Shown piece by piece: positions 30,231-42,371 of a DNA stretch of 64,000 nucleotides (the first letter of the stretch is position 1; every line of letters begins with the position of its first letter). Below the pieces are notes generated by a model. It did no database searches. It was not told the origin of the DNA and saw only the letters and a list, made by a program, of their open reading frames with translations. The translations under genes and the position numbers were made by a program. The stretch lies in contig NC_023750.2 of the NCBI RefSeq assembly GCF_000499845.2, positions 15,603,503 through 15,667,502 of the forward strand, written 5' to 3'. The stretch is from Phaseolus vulgaris (taxonomy: Eukaryota; Streptophyta; Magnoliopsida; Fabales; Fabaceae).

Positions 30231-31427
30231 TGATCCTGCCGGCAACTCGAACGTGGAGGAATCGCTTCGTAGCACTCTCTGCCCTGTCTACGCGACTGCG
30301 TCTTCTGCAGAATCACCCTCAAAACCTTCTCTTGCTTCTCAAAACGTGGCCTGCAAAACACACAGACGGCGCCTCTAGCGGCCGTTTGCACTCCGACGAT
30401 CAAGTTAGTCCACAGAACCACCAAAGAATAGAAAACTAGTAGTGTGTGTGAAAAACTCTTGCTCTCTGTTTTTCGTCTCCCTCACTCTCACCCTGATTCT
30501 CTCTTTTATGTCTCTTTTCCTGCTTCTGGGCATAACAGAATTCTGTTATGCTTTTCTGGCATGTGTCAGAACCCTGTTATGCTTTTCAGAGAAAGCGTAT
30601 CTTCAGAATCAGCAGTGGGGAGCGTGAGAGTCTGTGCATGTTTGCGCGTCTCTGCGCTTGGCTGCGCCTGTCTGTACCTTTGATGGTACGGAGTGCACCT
30701 TTGTCTGGACCGCGCTCCTCTCAGATGGCGACACGTGGAGGCCTGCAACTCACATCTAACCACACACGCGTCGCTTACTGGAGGGGCTCTGGCGCTTCTC
30801 TTTGTGTGCCTAAGTTACGCCCTTGCGGAGTAACGAAGGATATCTCTCTCAACTGTGTAAGTGTGTACTCTCAGGAGAACGTCAGGTGTGGCTGGTCTAG
30901 GCACACTCACCGATCGTTGCTCTCTGCGTATACATCTTACCCTTCACAGTGTCACGCACGTAATGGGTTGAGGGAATCACCAGTCACTGACTGGTTTACT
31001 AGTTCCCTCAGGCCACTCTCGTGCATGATTCCCTGGGATGTGCTCATGCGAGGTCCATGCGTAACGCTCTCGCTGGGAACCTCAGTCCCAGTTTAACTGC
31101 GTGTAACACAAGACCCCGATGACTATGCACCGAAGACTGATCAGTGCTCTATCTGCCTCTCGCGTTCTGCTCCCAGGCGTTAGTCTGAGAACTGGTCTGC
31201 TGGTGGTCTCTTGGGTACTGACCACCGATCACCGTTCTGGATGATCTGTCCCCTGACCTCTATGCCGCCTGATCTGTCGGTGGTTTAGGGTTACGGACCC
31301 CCCCGATCACCTCTCTTGGCGATCGTCTCCCTTGTCTCTCTGTCACCTGGTCCACGTGTCACCCTGTGAGTGGCCCACGTGGTTCTCTACTGCTGACGTC
31401 ATCTGCGACCGATGACCGATCGGATCA
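30231..31427 (-). repeat. 5' LTR of family B
   Basis: 1,197 bp. A candidate TATA, CATAAAAGAG on the minus strand, lies near 30501-30511; the 3' LTR has one base fewer here (CATAAAGAG). Confidence 0.93.
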
Positions 31428-31432
31428 CACAT

Positions 31433-32083
31433 AAACCTGTTTAGATCCAGAATTTCATAATTTTTCTCCAACGAATTTTAATTTCATAAGCAAAAACAGC
31501 CAGCACAAAATCAAAAACAGAGGAATCCTAATTCTGGAATTAAAAACAGTTTTGTGAAACTTCAAAAACACAATGGAATTGATATATAAGAACTTTTGTG
31601 GATGTATCACTCAAGCATGAACTCAAATCTAAAAGAAAAATGCACCAACGGATCAAACAATTCAGATTATAAACTGGACTCAAAATCAAATCAAGAAACC
31701 AAATCAATCAAGAAAAGTACTTCTAGGATTTGATGACAATTCTTGGAAACACATAACTTGACAAAACATGTATAGATTCATAAAATGAAAAGACTCAAGA
31801 ACCAAACAATTTGCATTGATCGAATCATCAAGAAATACTCAAATCCTACAAAATCAAAACAGAATACCATAACACAATGGATCCTACATAAAATTTGCAA
31901 TATAGAAGCTCAAGATCAATTTGAACATGTTTGCACCGATTGGATTGAACCAAAACAACAACAAAAATAAAAAACAAGACTCAATACAAACAAGACAATC
32001 AAGAACACTTGAAGAAAAACACAAAATTAGAATGAAAATCAAAATCAAAATCAAGATAAGGCACTTATCTCTTGAAGACATGG
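31433..32083 (-). other. Family C leader, PBS-proximal part
   Basis: AT-rich continuation of 18855-20010 beyond family B. No gene is supported. Confidence 0.6.
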
Positions 32084-32095
32084 CTCATGATACCA
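32084..32095 (-). other. Primer binding site of family C (Met type)
   Basis: TGGTATCATGAG on the minus strand, two bases from the LTR at 32098. Confidence 0.75.
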
Positions 32096-32097
32096 AA

Positions 32098-32822
32098 TGA
32101 TGGAAGAATGCCTTCATTCTTTGGAAAATTGTTGGTGAAGTTTGCGGAAGCTCAATGAATGTGCACATACAATGCTCTCCTAGGAGATGATGGTTGCCTT
32201 GGAGGTGAAGGTTAGGTATGAAGTGTGAGTGGTGAAGCCATCTCACTTTGATAGAATGAAAGTTTGAAGATCAATTGTCTATCCTAGAGAGGTAGGAGAC
32301 AAGTAGTGAGATTGGCACAAAATTGGCAGCAATTCACTATTAGATTAATCTTGCCATTACATGAGCCAAACCCTCTTATTTATAGTGTTTAGAGGGCTGA
32401 AAATTCAAATGAAAGTGGAGGGAAATTCAAATGAATTCCCTCCTAGAAATTAGCGCCCAAAGAAGCACATGGGAGGGGGTGTGGCTAGTTTGTATGCTCA
32501 CCCCCTCTATGGGATTTCTAAACCGGCCTAGGTAAATTTAGAGGTTTTTAGAAACTCTAAGTTTACCTAGGTTGGTGTTTTAGGTGCCAAAATTAATTCT
32601 AAGAAAAATTACGAAGAAAGTTCCTATGCTAATTTTGACAAGAAATTAAAGTCTACTCTACACTATCGTTTATGGCTTCTTGAACATGTATAAGAAGGTT
32701 TCTTTGCCATCAATGGCAGCATCCCAATCTTCTTGAAGCTTCTTAGCCATGGCTCTAGTGGTTGGCCCAATTCACACTTTGGTGGGCTTGCATTTGAGTT
32801 GGTGCTTGGGCCTCTTCCATCA
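32098..32822 (-). repeat. 5' LTR of family C
   Basis: 725 bp, plus-strand termini TGATGG...CCATCA. Homologous to the solo LTR at 17698-18425 and to 56973-57709. No partner LTR remains because the left end of the element is lost. Confidence 0.85.
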
Positions 32823-33430
32823 CATGCCACTTGGAGTGATGAAGGATTCGAAGATGAGTGATGAAGAGTCGTCACTTGGAGTATGCTCTCACAAGATAAG
32901 ACCCACAATTTAGGAGAAAAAACTCATTAAACACTCTAGCAGAGTTTCTTTTTATTTTAAATTCAAGGTGAAAATACAAGAAGCAAGACACACTATTTAT
33001 AGGAGAGGGTGTCTTGTTGGGCAAGAGAGAGAGGAGAGGGGCGGCCAAAGGCTAAGACCTTACCGAAACTAGGTCAACCCTAATGTGCCGCCCAAGTTAG
33101 GTGATTCTTTTAGAATCTTTGGTAAATAGTGAGACTAAAGGGGAAGTCAAAGGTGCTTCTAGAAGCTAGGGAGAGTTGGGCTTTACTCAATCCCAATTTA
33201 TTCTAAGTGCACCTTAATCTATTGAAATAAAAAATAAAGAAACGAGCTGGTGCTCAACTCCAATCATGTGGGCTCTGCTCCTGGTAATCCTCTAAGGAAT
33301 GATAGACTCTGATGTGCTATGGATTGATCCTGACATAGTCCTAGGTCCTGTGACATGCTTCTAGTCATATAGAGGGTTAGATGGTTTCCATCACTATCTC
33401 TCAGGGTTCCATCACTATTCCAACCCAAAT
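32823..33430 (-). repeat. Decayed LTR-like sequence
   Basis: Resembles the solo LTR at 36906-37761 in layout and in short blocks (CTCTGCTCCT..TAATCCTCTAAGG; a TATTTATAGGA region near 32993). Boundaries are not resolved; it is probably where family C inserted. Confidence 0.4.
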
Positions 33431-34055
33431 TAGGTCCACTTATGTATCTATTTTTAAAAAAAAATACTAGTTAGACATTTTTACAAGACTAAAAGAAGGA
33501 AAAGATTTTAATATTCTTCTCTGAAATGTTGGTTCTTCCTTTGTGAGTTTTTTTATTTTCTCCATTCTTCTTAGTTGAAAGTTTTGAGGCTGGTGGTTTT
33601 CATCAGAGGTTTTGTATAAAAAAGTTTTGTTCTTGAATTTTCTGTAGCAGATTATGCTTTATTTTTTAACTTTTTGAAATTGAGTTTCTACCAAAAAGAA
33701 TTGTTTTTGAACACTTGTTGAGAATTGAATTATTTTCTTTAATTAGATTTCTTTGTTAGTTCACTTAGTTCTAACCAATCTCTTGTTCGGTTAGTCCAAG
33801 AGCTAAAAGATAAACATCTCATGAGTATACTCTTGGAACTAGTGAGATGCTGAATATATTAGTAGACGTATATTTTTATGATAAGATTATGTTGAATTTG
33901 ATTGAAACTTGCTTGATTAAGTTGGTCATCTGTGTGAGAATAAAAATATGTTAATATTGGGAAATCAATGAGGAATTCATGGTGAATAAACTTGAGAGTC
34001 AACCTGCGTTCTCTACTCTTTTTAATCATATTTTCTATTTTTCTATAGAATAATC
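33431..34055. other. AT-rich DNA without recognised features
   Basis: Many T- and A-runs and no convincing coding frame or repeat; most likely decayed transposon sequence. Confidence 0.4.
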
Positions 34056-34930
34056 TGATACAAACCAAAGCAACCAGCAGATGACTAAGGACACATCAAA
34101 CACCTCAAAAAAAGGTCACTCATCTCAGTATACAAAGTCGGGCCCCACCAAACCTCGAGAAAGCATCAACAGAAGAAGAAGTTATAAACCAAAATATCAA
34201 AAGTTCTTCCTTCTGGTCTTTTCCACAAGAGAAAAGTTTTGTAAATAAATTAGGCTCACTTTAGGGGTCCAAATAGCAAAGATAGGCTAAAATAAGGTGC
34301 CTTTAGGAAAATAGAGAGTGTAGGTAGCATTTTAGCTTGTTCCTTGCCCTTTTGGAAGGCATTTTGACCTAGTTTCTAGAAGGACAAGCCTATGATGCGG
34401 GTTTGACTTAGTTAAATCCTAAGACTGCCCATTTTTTCCCTTTTCCCATCCTACCCTTTAGCTTGTTCTCCAAGGCTCCTTCACTTATAAATAGGAGGCC
34501 TACCTAGTGTATTTTACAAGTTGAAATTAATAGAAGAAGAGTTACTCTACACAAATTGTGTGAGGTCTTAGTGAGGTTTGAGTTCCTCTTTGCATTTAGG
34601 TCTTGTGAGTATTGAGAGCTCTCAAGTGGCAACTATCTTCACTTATCTTGGAGGTCAATCACACTCCAAGTGGCGTGTTCCACTTCTCAAATCCATCACA
34701 TAAGCTTTCTCCTTCCTTCATCTATTCTTCCATTGTCATTCCATTTATACTCTTTGTATCATTTTTTCTTGTTTGGTTTTCTTTGTTTCCATTCGGTAAT
34801 TCTATTTTGGTTTCTTTTCCTTGTTCTTTAATTTCGCACCTTCTAGCATCATTTTCACCTTATAATTGTCTTTTCCTTTTTCCTTTGTGAAATGAACCGT
34901 CACATCTACTTAACCACTTGGTTAAGTTAA
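34056..34930 (+). repeat. Truncated LTR (family F), plus orientation
   Basis: Starts TGATACAAACC and is homologous to the reverse complement of the solo LTR 39298-40189. TATAAATA at 34486-34493 is followed by a transcript-start-like region. Homology ends near TTAAGTTAAT at ~34930, short of the LTR's 3' terminus. Confidence 0.65.
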
Positions 34931-35541
34931 TATTCATGATATTCAATCTTATTTTTATCTTATATCTTAATCTTATTTTGATTTGCTATATCATAGTTTA
35001 TTTTTAATTATTGTTTCTACCATTTTTTTTGTTTTTGTTTTATTTTTGCTATTTCTATTTTTGATTTTGTTGTTTCTATTTATATTTTTAAAATCTGTTA
35101 TTGTTTTGAATTTCTATTTTTTTTTGTTTAGTTTTTAGCAATTTTTATTTTGTCTTATTGTTTTAAAACTTTAGTTTTGTGTCCTTTTAATTTTTAAGTC
35201 TTTAAAATTTTTGTAGGGAGGTTTGTGAAAGTGGTCTATGAAAGACTCTAGTTAGGAAATACTTGATACTTAAGATTGTCCAATTGTGACTCACCTCTCT
35301 TTCTTGTGAGTCACCTCTCTTTTCTTATATACTTAAAAAAAAGAAATAAAATTAAAATATTTTCTAAAGCATTTTTAGGAGCAACTTATGTACTGTAGTG
35401 CGTTCATTCATTTGGTGCATGAATAAAGCAAATCCAAGTGAAATTCATTCATTTGATCTAGAAATTGAACATACATACCATAAGCGATTTAGACTATTTA
35501 GTTTGCTTAATATTTATGTTAATAAATAATATAGCGATAGA
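34931..35541. other. AT-rich stretch before the Athila gag
   Basis: Very T-rich, low complexity. No PBS is recognised; possibly the degraded leader of the Athila element. Confidence 0.4.
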
Positions 35542-36177
35542 GTGTTTAATTTTTCTTCATCGCCTACATCTTTTTATTTTGATTCTAAAATTGATTTTAT
35601 GTCTGAAAGAACTTTAAGAGAGCTCGTTGCACTAGATGTTAATATCCAAACTCTTTGTGTTCAGTATCCTAAATTGGATGTGCAGTGCAAGCTCAAATCT
35701 GGCTTGATCCATCTTTTGCCTAAGTTTCATGGTCTTCTAGGTGAAGAAGACCCACATAAGCATCTAAATGAGTTTCACATAGTGTGCGCAAGCCATATGG
35801 GATTCTAGAGGAGCATATTAAACTAAAGGATTTTCCATTCTCACTCCAAGATGCAACTTAAGATTGGTTATACTTGTATACTTGCAACCAGGTTCAATGA
35901 CTAGCTGGGAGAATCTAAAGAGGATATTCTTAGAGAAAATTTTCCCAACATCTAAAGTTACCTCTATTAGAAAGGAGATATGTGGGATTAGACAGATGGA
36001 GATAGAGAGTTATATGAATATCGAGAAATATTTAAAAGACTTTGTACAAGTTGCCCCTACCACTAGATCCATGAGCAATTGCTTATTTAATACTTCTACA
36101 AGTGATTGATTACCATTGATATATAGAAGATAGACGCTACTAGTGGAGGAGCTTTGGTGGATAAGACTCCAACTACT
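35542..36177 (+). pseudogene. Athila-type gag, N-terminal and core part
   Basis: Contains MSERTLRELVALDVN, LKSGLIHLLPKFHGLLGEED and HKHLNEFHIVCASHM, then in other frames SWENLKRIFLEKIFPTS and IRKEICGIRQ. These are hallmark Gag motifs of the Athila lineage of Ty3/gypsy. Stops and frameshifts break it (for example after 35805 and near 35860). It leads directly into the tandemly repeated zinc-knuckle region. Confidence 0.8.
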
Positions 36178-36905
36178 GCTAGACTGTTGATTGAAAACAA
36201 GATCTCCAACAATCAACAATTTAATACCAAGAGTAACTTTGTCAACCTTGTTAGAGGAGTCCATGAGATAACTAATGAACATTCAAAGCTAAAGAGCAAG
36301 CTAGATGATTTAGTATCTATGGTAAAACAACCAGTCATGTCTCAAACTACTACTAAGGTATGTGGGATATGTACCTCTAATACTCATTACATTGACTCTT
36401 GTCCAACATTATAAGAAACTAAAGGAGAAGACACTACTTAAAGTCCTCAAGCTTTTGTTTCTAACATTTAAAGCAACACTTGATAGTCTTTTGAGTTGCC
36501 TTTTAATGCGCTAGACAGTTGATTGAAAACACGGTCTTCATAAATCAACAATTTAATACTGGGAGTAACTCTGTCAACCTTGTCAGAGGAGTCCATGAGA
36601 TAGCTGATGAACATTCAAAGCTAAAGAGTAAGCTAGACGATTTAGTATTTATGGTAAAGCAACTAGTCATGTCTCAAACTACTGCTAAGGTATGTGGGAT
36701 CTGTACCTCTAATACTCATTACATTGACTCTTGTCCCATATTATAAGATTCTAAAGGAGAAGACACTACTTAAAGTCCTCAAGCTTTTGTTTATAACATT
36801 TATAGCTAAACTTGATAGTATTTTTAGTTGCCTATTAATGTGCTAGACAAATGATTGAAAACACAGTCTCCAACAATCAACAATTTAATACCGGGAGTAA
36901 CTCTA

Positions 36906-37761
36906 TGATGTGAGTTGATTTTATGATTGTTCATTTAGGTGACACTTTAGATTTATGATTGAGATTGTTAAACAATTAATAGTTAAAACCTAAGGAAAAT
37001 CCCCATTGGACATTAACTTAACCAAGTGGTTAAGTAGATGTGAAGGTTCATTTCACAAAGGCAAAAGGAAAAAGACAATTATAAGGTGAAGATGATGACA
37101 AATATGGTGCGGAATTAAAAAAGTAACATAAGAGCAAAAGAAAAGATCGAATGTAATTCAAGGAAGCAAAAATAAGAACATGTTTATGATAAAATGGAAT
37201 GGAAATCGAAGGAAAAGGAAGCTTATGAGGAATGGTTTTGAGATGGTGAGCACGCCACTTGGATGGTGAAATGACTCTAAGATAAGTGAAAGATGCCGCT
37301 ACTTGAGAGCTCTCACACTCACAAAATAAGATTGAGACTAAGAGGACAAGCCTTACTAATCATTCACACACAAAAATGTGCAGAGTAACTTTTCTCTATT
37401 TCATTCAACTTGTCAATACAAAGAGGGAGGCCTCCTATTTATAGGATGGTGACCCTTGGAAAACAAGAAATGAGGGTAGAAGGGGAAAGGGAAAAGTGGT
37501 GCGGTTTCTAGGGTAGACTTTGGTCAAAGTCGCACCATGTACCACATTCTATAAGCCAGGGTTTCCTTCCTACTCTAATGGACTTCACCTCCTATTTATG
37601 CTATATAGACCTACTCTACAAAAATTACAAAAAGGGAAACCAATTGATGCTTAACACCCAAAGTTTGTGCTCTGCTCCTAGTAATCCTCTAAGGTATGGT
37701 GGGTGCTGAGGTCATGGGTTGGTTTTGGTCAGTAGGCACTCTCTCTCCTTGGTCCTCATCA
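36906..37761 (-). mobile_element. Solo LTR (family F) in the third 332-bp unit
   Basis: 856 bp, plus-strand termini TGATGTGAG...CTCATCA. The gag repeat continues on both sides. The target duplication is CTCTA (36901-36905) versus CTCTC (37762-37766); intact units read CTCTG, so each copy has one change. The internal TATTTATAGGA is a TATA region on the minus strand. Confidence 0.8.
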
Positions 37762-37881
37762 CTCTCTCAACCTTATCAGAGGAGTCCATGAGATAGCTGA
37801 TGAACATTCAAAGCTAGAGAGCAAGCTAGCCGATCTAGTATCTATGGTAAAGTAACTAGTCATGTCTCAAACTACTGCTAA

Positions 37882-38925
37882 TGATGAGAATCAAATAAAG
37901 GAGGCTTTTATTAATGAAGGGAGAGGTCATTCACCTACACATTTGTAGTTCTTCCTTCTAGTCTTTTCAAAATTAAAAGAAGACATAAAATAAAGAGAGG
38001 ATCAAGCCTAAAGCCAAAGAAGTCTACAAGTTTTCAAGAATAGGCTTCATTTAAATATCTCTCTTTATAGTTTCTTTTATAAATTTGTAAATAATATAGA
38101 ATGTTTAAATACATAGTTTTTAGGAAAGGTGCTTAGAGGGAAACCTTAGATACCTCTTTTGTAAAAGCATCTTTAGGCATTAGTTTAGAATTTTCTAGAA
38201 GAGTACTCTTCATGCTTCATTTAGGCGCTATTAGTAAGTAGCATATGAAGAGTCTTTTGGTTAGCTTATGTTGTAAGCTTCATGACCAGCCCTTGCTCCT
38301 ATAAAAGGAGGGCTTAGGGCATTCACAATTCAGATTTGGATTTTGTAATAGAGAAACTCTACTCAAATTGAGAGAGAATTGTGATAACTGTGTCTTCTCC
38401 TACACCTTGTCTTATCTTGAGTGCCTTGGTTCTCTCAAGTGGCGGCTTCCCACACTTATCTTGGAGCATTCATACTTCAAGTGGCGTGTTCATAAACCAA
38501 GTTCTTCAACCACATAAGTCTTCTCTCTTTTCCATCTAGTTCTTCCATTTCCATGCCATATGAACTCCAAAACAAGTGTAGTTTCTTTTAATCGGTTCAT
38601 CTTCCTTTTCTTACACTTTTGTTCGGTTCTTTTCAATTTCTCACTGTTTTAATTCGGTTCAGTAGCTTCTTTTCATGTTTTGTTTGGTTCAATTGCTTTC
38701 TTTAGAGTTTCAATCGGTTCATTTACTTTCTTGTTCAATTTAATCGGTTCAATTGGCAAGAAATGGAACTTCCATGTGAGATTGGTGTTTGGTGCAAGTT
38801 TTGGTGAGTTCTTGAAACATAGAACATTGATCCATCTCTATAAAAGTGCCTATTCAATCTCCAACTCAAGTTGATTCCATAAAATGTCAAAGAATCATCT
38901 CTATCATGTTATTGGAATCACATCA
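37882..38925 (+). mobile_element. Solo LTR (family E) in the third 332-bp unit
   Basis: 1,044 bp, termini TGATGAGAATC...GGAATCACATCA. GCTAA at 37877-37881 is repeated at 38926-38930, a perfect target-site duplication, and the gag repeat resumes at AAGGTATGTGGG. TATAAAAGG at 38300-38308. It is the complete version of the LTR truncated at 13715-14580. Confidence 0.93.
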
Positions 38926-39085
38926 GCTAAGGTATGTGGGATCTGTACCCCTAATACTCATTACACTGACTCTTGTCCCACATTGACTCTAGAAACTAAA
39001 GGAGAAGACACTACTGAAAGTCCTCAAGCTTTTGTTTCTAACATATATAGCAACACTTGATAGTCTTTTGAGTTTCCTTTTAACA

Positions 39086-39297
39086 GTAGATCGTCCAATC
39101 AACAGTAACACTATAATCATGACCTCTCCTCTAACAAATACAACCCATGTTGGAGGAATCATCCTAATCTAAGTTGGGGGAAATTGTCACAACAATAGCA
39201 ACGAGATCACACGACATATCAACAACAGGTTGTTAAATCACCTTATCAGCCCCACATTTATGCCAACAACAATAACCTCAAATCCCACCACTAGTTG
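39086..39297 (+). pseudogene. Athila gag, Asn/Gln-rich tail
   Basis: Reads as a degenerate version of the Athila Gag segment with NKYNPCWRNHPNLSWG and a Gln-rich run, with several stops. Continues after the solo LTR at 40195. Confidence 0.6.
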
Positions 39298-40189
39298 TGA
39301 TGTGAGTTGATTTTAGGATCGTTCATTTGATTTGTGACACTTTACTTAGATTTAGATTTTAGAACAAATATAGGTGAGAAGCCTAAGGAAAATTCCCACT
39401 GGACATTAACTTAACAAGTGTTAAGTAGATGTGAAGGTTCATTTCCATAAGGCCAAAGGAAAAACACATTTAATGGTGAAGATGAATGACAAATAATGTG
39501 AGGAATTTTAACAAGCACAAGGTGAAATTCAAGAACAAGAACAAGAACAAGACATATTTTTAGAATTGAAAATTGGAATGGAAATGGAATGGAAAAAGAT
39601 GAGTGAAAGGAAACTTAGGAGTGGTGGAGTTGTGAATGCGCACGCCACTTGTATGGTGAATTGAATCCAAGATAAGTGTAGATGCCGCCACTTGAAACAA
39701 TGCTCACAAACTCTAACACAATTTGTGTATAGTAACTTTACTCTTCATTCAACATATGAATACATGAGGTAGGCCTCCCTATTTATATATTTAGGAGCCT
39801 TGGAAAAGAAGAAAAGAGGGTAGAATGGGAAAAGGGGAAAAAGTGGGCAGCCATAGGGTTTGACTAAGTCAATCCCGTATTCTAGGCTTATCCTTCTAGA
39901 AACTAGGTCAAAATGCCTTCAAATGGGCTAGGAACAAGCTAGAATGCTACCCACACCCCCTACTATGCTAAAGGCACTTTATTCTAGCTTATTTATACTA
40001 TTTGGACCCCTACAAATGAGCCCAACTTATTTACACCATTTTTCTAAATATTTAAGAAGACTAGTAGGAAGAACTTCAAGTGCTTTGTTGATGAGGTCTT
40101 CCTTTAATTGTTGAGATGACCCTTCATAGTTGGCATCCTTGGTCATCTTCTTGTGGACTTGGTTTTGGGGTCTTTGTGGGTTTGTATCA
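39298..40189 (-). mobile_element. Solo LTR (family F) in Athila gag
   Basis: 892 bp, plus-strand termini TGATGTGAG...TTTGTATCA. AGTTG at 39293-39297 recurs at 40190-40194, a perfect target-site duplication. Homologous to 36906-37761 and, reversed, to 34056-34930. Confidence 0.92.
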
Positions 40190-40194
40190 AGTTG

Positions 40195-41335
40195 TTTCAC
40201 ATGTTAAGAGTGGGATCTATTTGGAAGAATTTATGCAACAAAGTACTGATGCTCTCCTGTAGCATACACAAGCTTCCATTCAAAATCTTGAAAATCAAAT
40301 TGGTCAGATAGCCACAACTGTGAACTAGTTGCAGTTCCAAGGATTAACTAAGTTACCTACTCCAACTATTATGAATCTACAAAATTTGAGAATTTTTACT
40401 TTAAGATTAGATAAGAACGTGTAATCACATGAACATAAACAAACTAAACATGAGTAGGAACATGATGCAACACTAGATGTTATGTTAGAGAGTTTAATAT
40501 AACATTAGACGATCCAATTAGACCTTCTAACCCTCAGAGTACTCTACATACTAACATTGAGTAGACTGCAGTTCCAAAGCAAGTTGTTTTTGTGCCTTTG
40601 AACTGCTCCAAATATGATAAACCATGCAACAACAAAATTCAACCATCTACCAATGTTTTTGAACCATTTACCGTTCTTCCCTTCCCACATAGAATTATTC
40701 TGAAAAACAAGAAAAAAGAATAGGTGGATAAGGATATTTTGGAGACCTTATAAAAAGGAAAGGTCAATATACTTCTACTAGACGCTACTAGAAAAATCCT
40801 AAAATGTGCAAAAGTTTTAAAGGATTTGTGCAGTCATAAGAGGCGTCTGAAGGGAAATGAAAAATTTAACATGGGAAGGAATGTTTATGCATAATTGAAA
40901 GACATGTGGCTGTTGTTCCTAAGAAATGTAAAGACCCAGGAATTTTCTCCATCCCATGTACCATAGGCAATAACATATTTGATGGTGCTATGTTTGATTT
41001 GGGAGCGTCTATCAATATTATGGTTTTATATGTTTTCACCTCTTTGTCTCTCGAGTCCTTGAAAACTACTAATGTTGTGATACAATTGGCCAACAAAAGC
41101 ATTGACAGGACTGATAGAAGATGTGCTGGTGCAAGTTGATGACTTTATTTTTTCTGCAAACTTTTACATAATGGATATGGAGGGAGGAAACTCACATGCG
41201 GATGCAGTGACCATTATCTTGAGTATACCCTTCTTGAAAATGGCACACTCCAAGATTGATGTTCATGTTGTCACACTAACCATGGAGTTTAGTAATCGTC
41301 TAGCGAAATTCAACATACTAGACGATGCAAAATAG
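40195..41335 (+). pseudogene. Athila gag end and aspartic protease, degenerate
   Basis: Shows SIQNLENQIGQIATTVN, later PFPHRIILKNKKKE and LLDATRKILKCAKVLKDLC, then the protease: CKDPGIFSIPCTIGN, FDLGASINIM (Athila-type DLG active site) and GLIEDVLVQVDDFIF with TLTMEFSNRLAKFNILDD. Multiple stops and a frame change near 41100. RT and integrase are not found downstream. Confidence 0.8.
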
Positions 41336-42290
41336 CTTCAAAACCCCTCTGTTTTCTACATTCATACTCAGTAGTTTGGTAGATGACAATTTGCTTGATT
41401 TCTTAAAGTATTTTGATTTTCCAATTTATCCATTTTTTTTATACTTTAACTTGTGATTCATGTACTGGATCATCTATCTTTCAAATATGTATTGAGATAG
41501 ACAAATGCATATTGTATTATGATATGAATTATGGTGTAGACTCTAGTATTGTTACACTAGGATCGTCTAATAAGATTGAGTGTATAAACACAACTTCAAC
41601 AATTATTCTTAATGTTGACCCAATTTACTTGTAGGTTGTTGAGATCTTTGAATCATTGTCAATTACTATTTAGTCACCACTGATGGAGTTGGGACCACTT
41701 CGTACCCTAGGTCTAACTGATTACACTTGTGATTTATGCTTTTGGTTCATTAGTGTGCAACACTTGGGCTGAAATAAATAAATTTTTGACTTTTCATTGG
41801 AAGATTTTGATATAGGGTCCGGTATGGAGATATCAACAGAGCGAGAATACTCATATTTTATCACAGTAGTTGGTGATAACCTTGCTTTAGTTTCTATCGT
41901 GCAACCAACATCATTGGAACATGAATAAATGTTGTCAATCCTTCATGTAGACGATGGTAGTGAAAAAGAGGATGGCATTGTTTTTCCCTCCTTGAAGTTT
42001 TGTAGACGACCTTGTGCACAACCACCACCACGAGTTTCTGAGGTAAAACCCATACCTCTATTCTATTGTCTACACCAACTAGACCAACTATCATAGCTGG
42101 AGCATCTTCCTACGCATTACCCCAACCATCCATGATATGGACATCCAAGCCCAAGAGCATGTTGAGGATGAAGTTGACCAACATATAATTTCAGACTTAG
42201 GTGGACCATGATAAGAGAAAGGCTTAGATAGGCCCAAGAGACATTGCAACACAAGGTGGCTAATCTTTTGGAGGCTCAATTGTTGAGTGG
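41336..42290. other. Unassigned degenerate sequence
   Basis: Only short frames. A stretch around 42100-42290 (DIQAQEHVEDEVD, then a GGP-like motif) could be a decayed C-terminal tail of a gypsy polyprotein, but I cannot confirm this. Confidence 0.35.
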
Positions 42291-42371
42291 CTCACACTTT
42301 AAAAATACTAAGTTGATTACATGCACAACATGCTTGGGGTATTAGAATAAAAAAATATTATTATTTTGCTT

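Larger units (their letters stand above)
20016..31427 (-). mobile_element. Complete, very young Tat-lineage retrotransposon (family B)
   Basis: 11.4 kb. LTRs are 20016-21211 and 30231-31427, and CACAT is duplicated at 20011-20015 and 31428-31432. By eye the LTRs differ by one substitution and one single-base indel. The minus strand carries PBS, an intact 1,798-codon gag-pol, a 3' region, the opposite-strand spliced gene and the polypurine tract. LTR termini TGATCC...GGATCA are perfect 6-bp inverted repeats. All parts needed for autonomous movement look present, apart from a stop in the antisense gene. Confidence 0.96.
15984..32822 (-). mobile_element. Family C gypsy element, 3'-truncated, carrying two insertions
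   Basis: On the minus strand: 5' LTR (32098-32822), Met-type PBS, long leader (split by family B at 20016-31427), gag (split by a solo LTR at 17698-18425), protease and the start of RT. The element ends abruptly inside RT at ~15984. Zinc knuckle and protease style suggest a chromovirus-like gypsy; the exact lineage is unclear. Confidence 0.8.
36178..39085 (+). repeat. 332-bp tandem triplication of the Athila zinc-knuckle region, split by two solo LTRs
   Basis: Units start GCTAGAC at 36178, 36510 and 36842, exactly 332 bp apart. Each carries LIENxxxxNQQFNTxSN, LVRGVHEI, EHSKLKSKLDDLV and a CCHC knuckle CGICTSNTHYIDSC, so the knuckle is present three times. The third unit runs 36842-36905, 37762-37881 and 38926-~39085 around the two inserted LTRs. 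Stops between units mean it is not translated as one protein now. Confidence 0.85.

Noticed and set aside
20016..31427. Two identical ~1.2 kb blocks 10 kb apart as a segmental duplication
   Set aside because: They are the paired LTRs of one element with a matching 5-bp target duplication.
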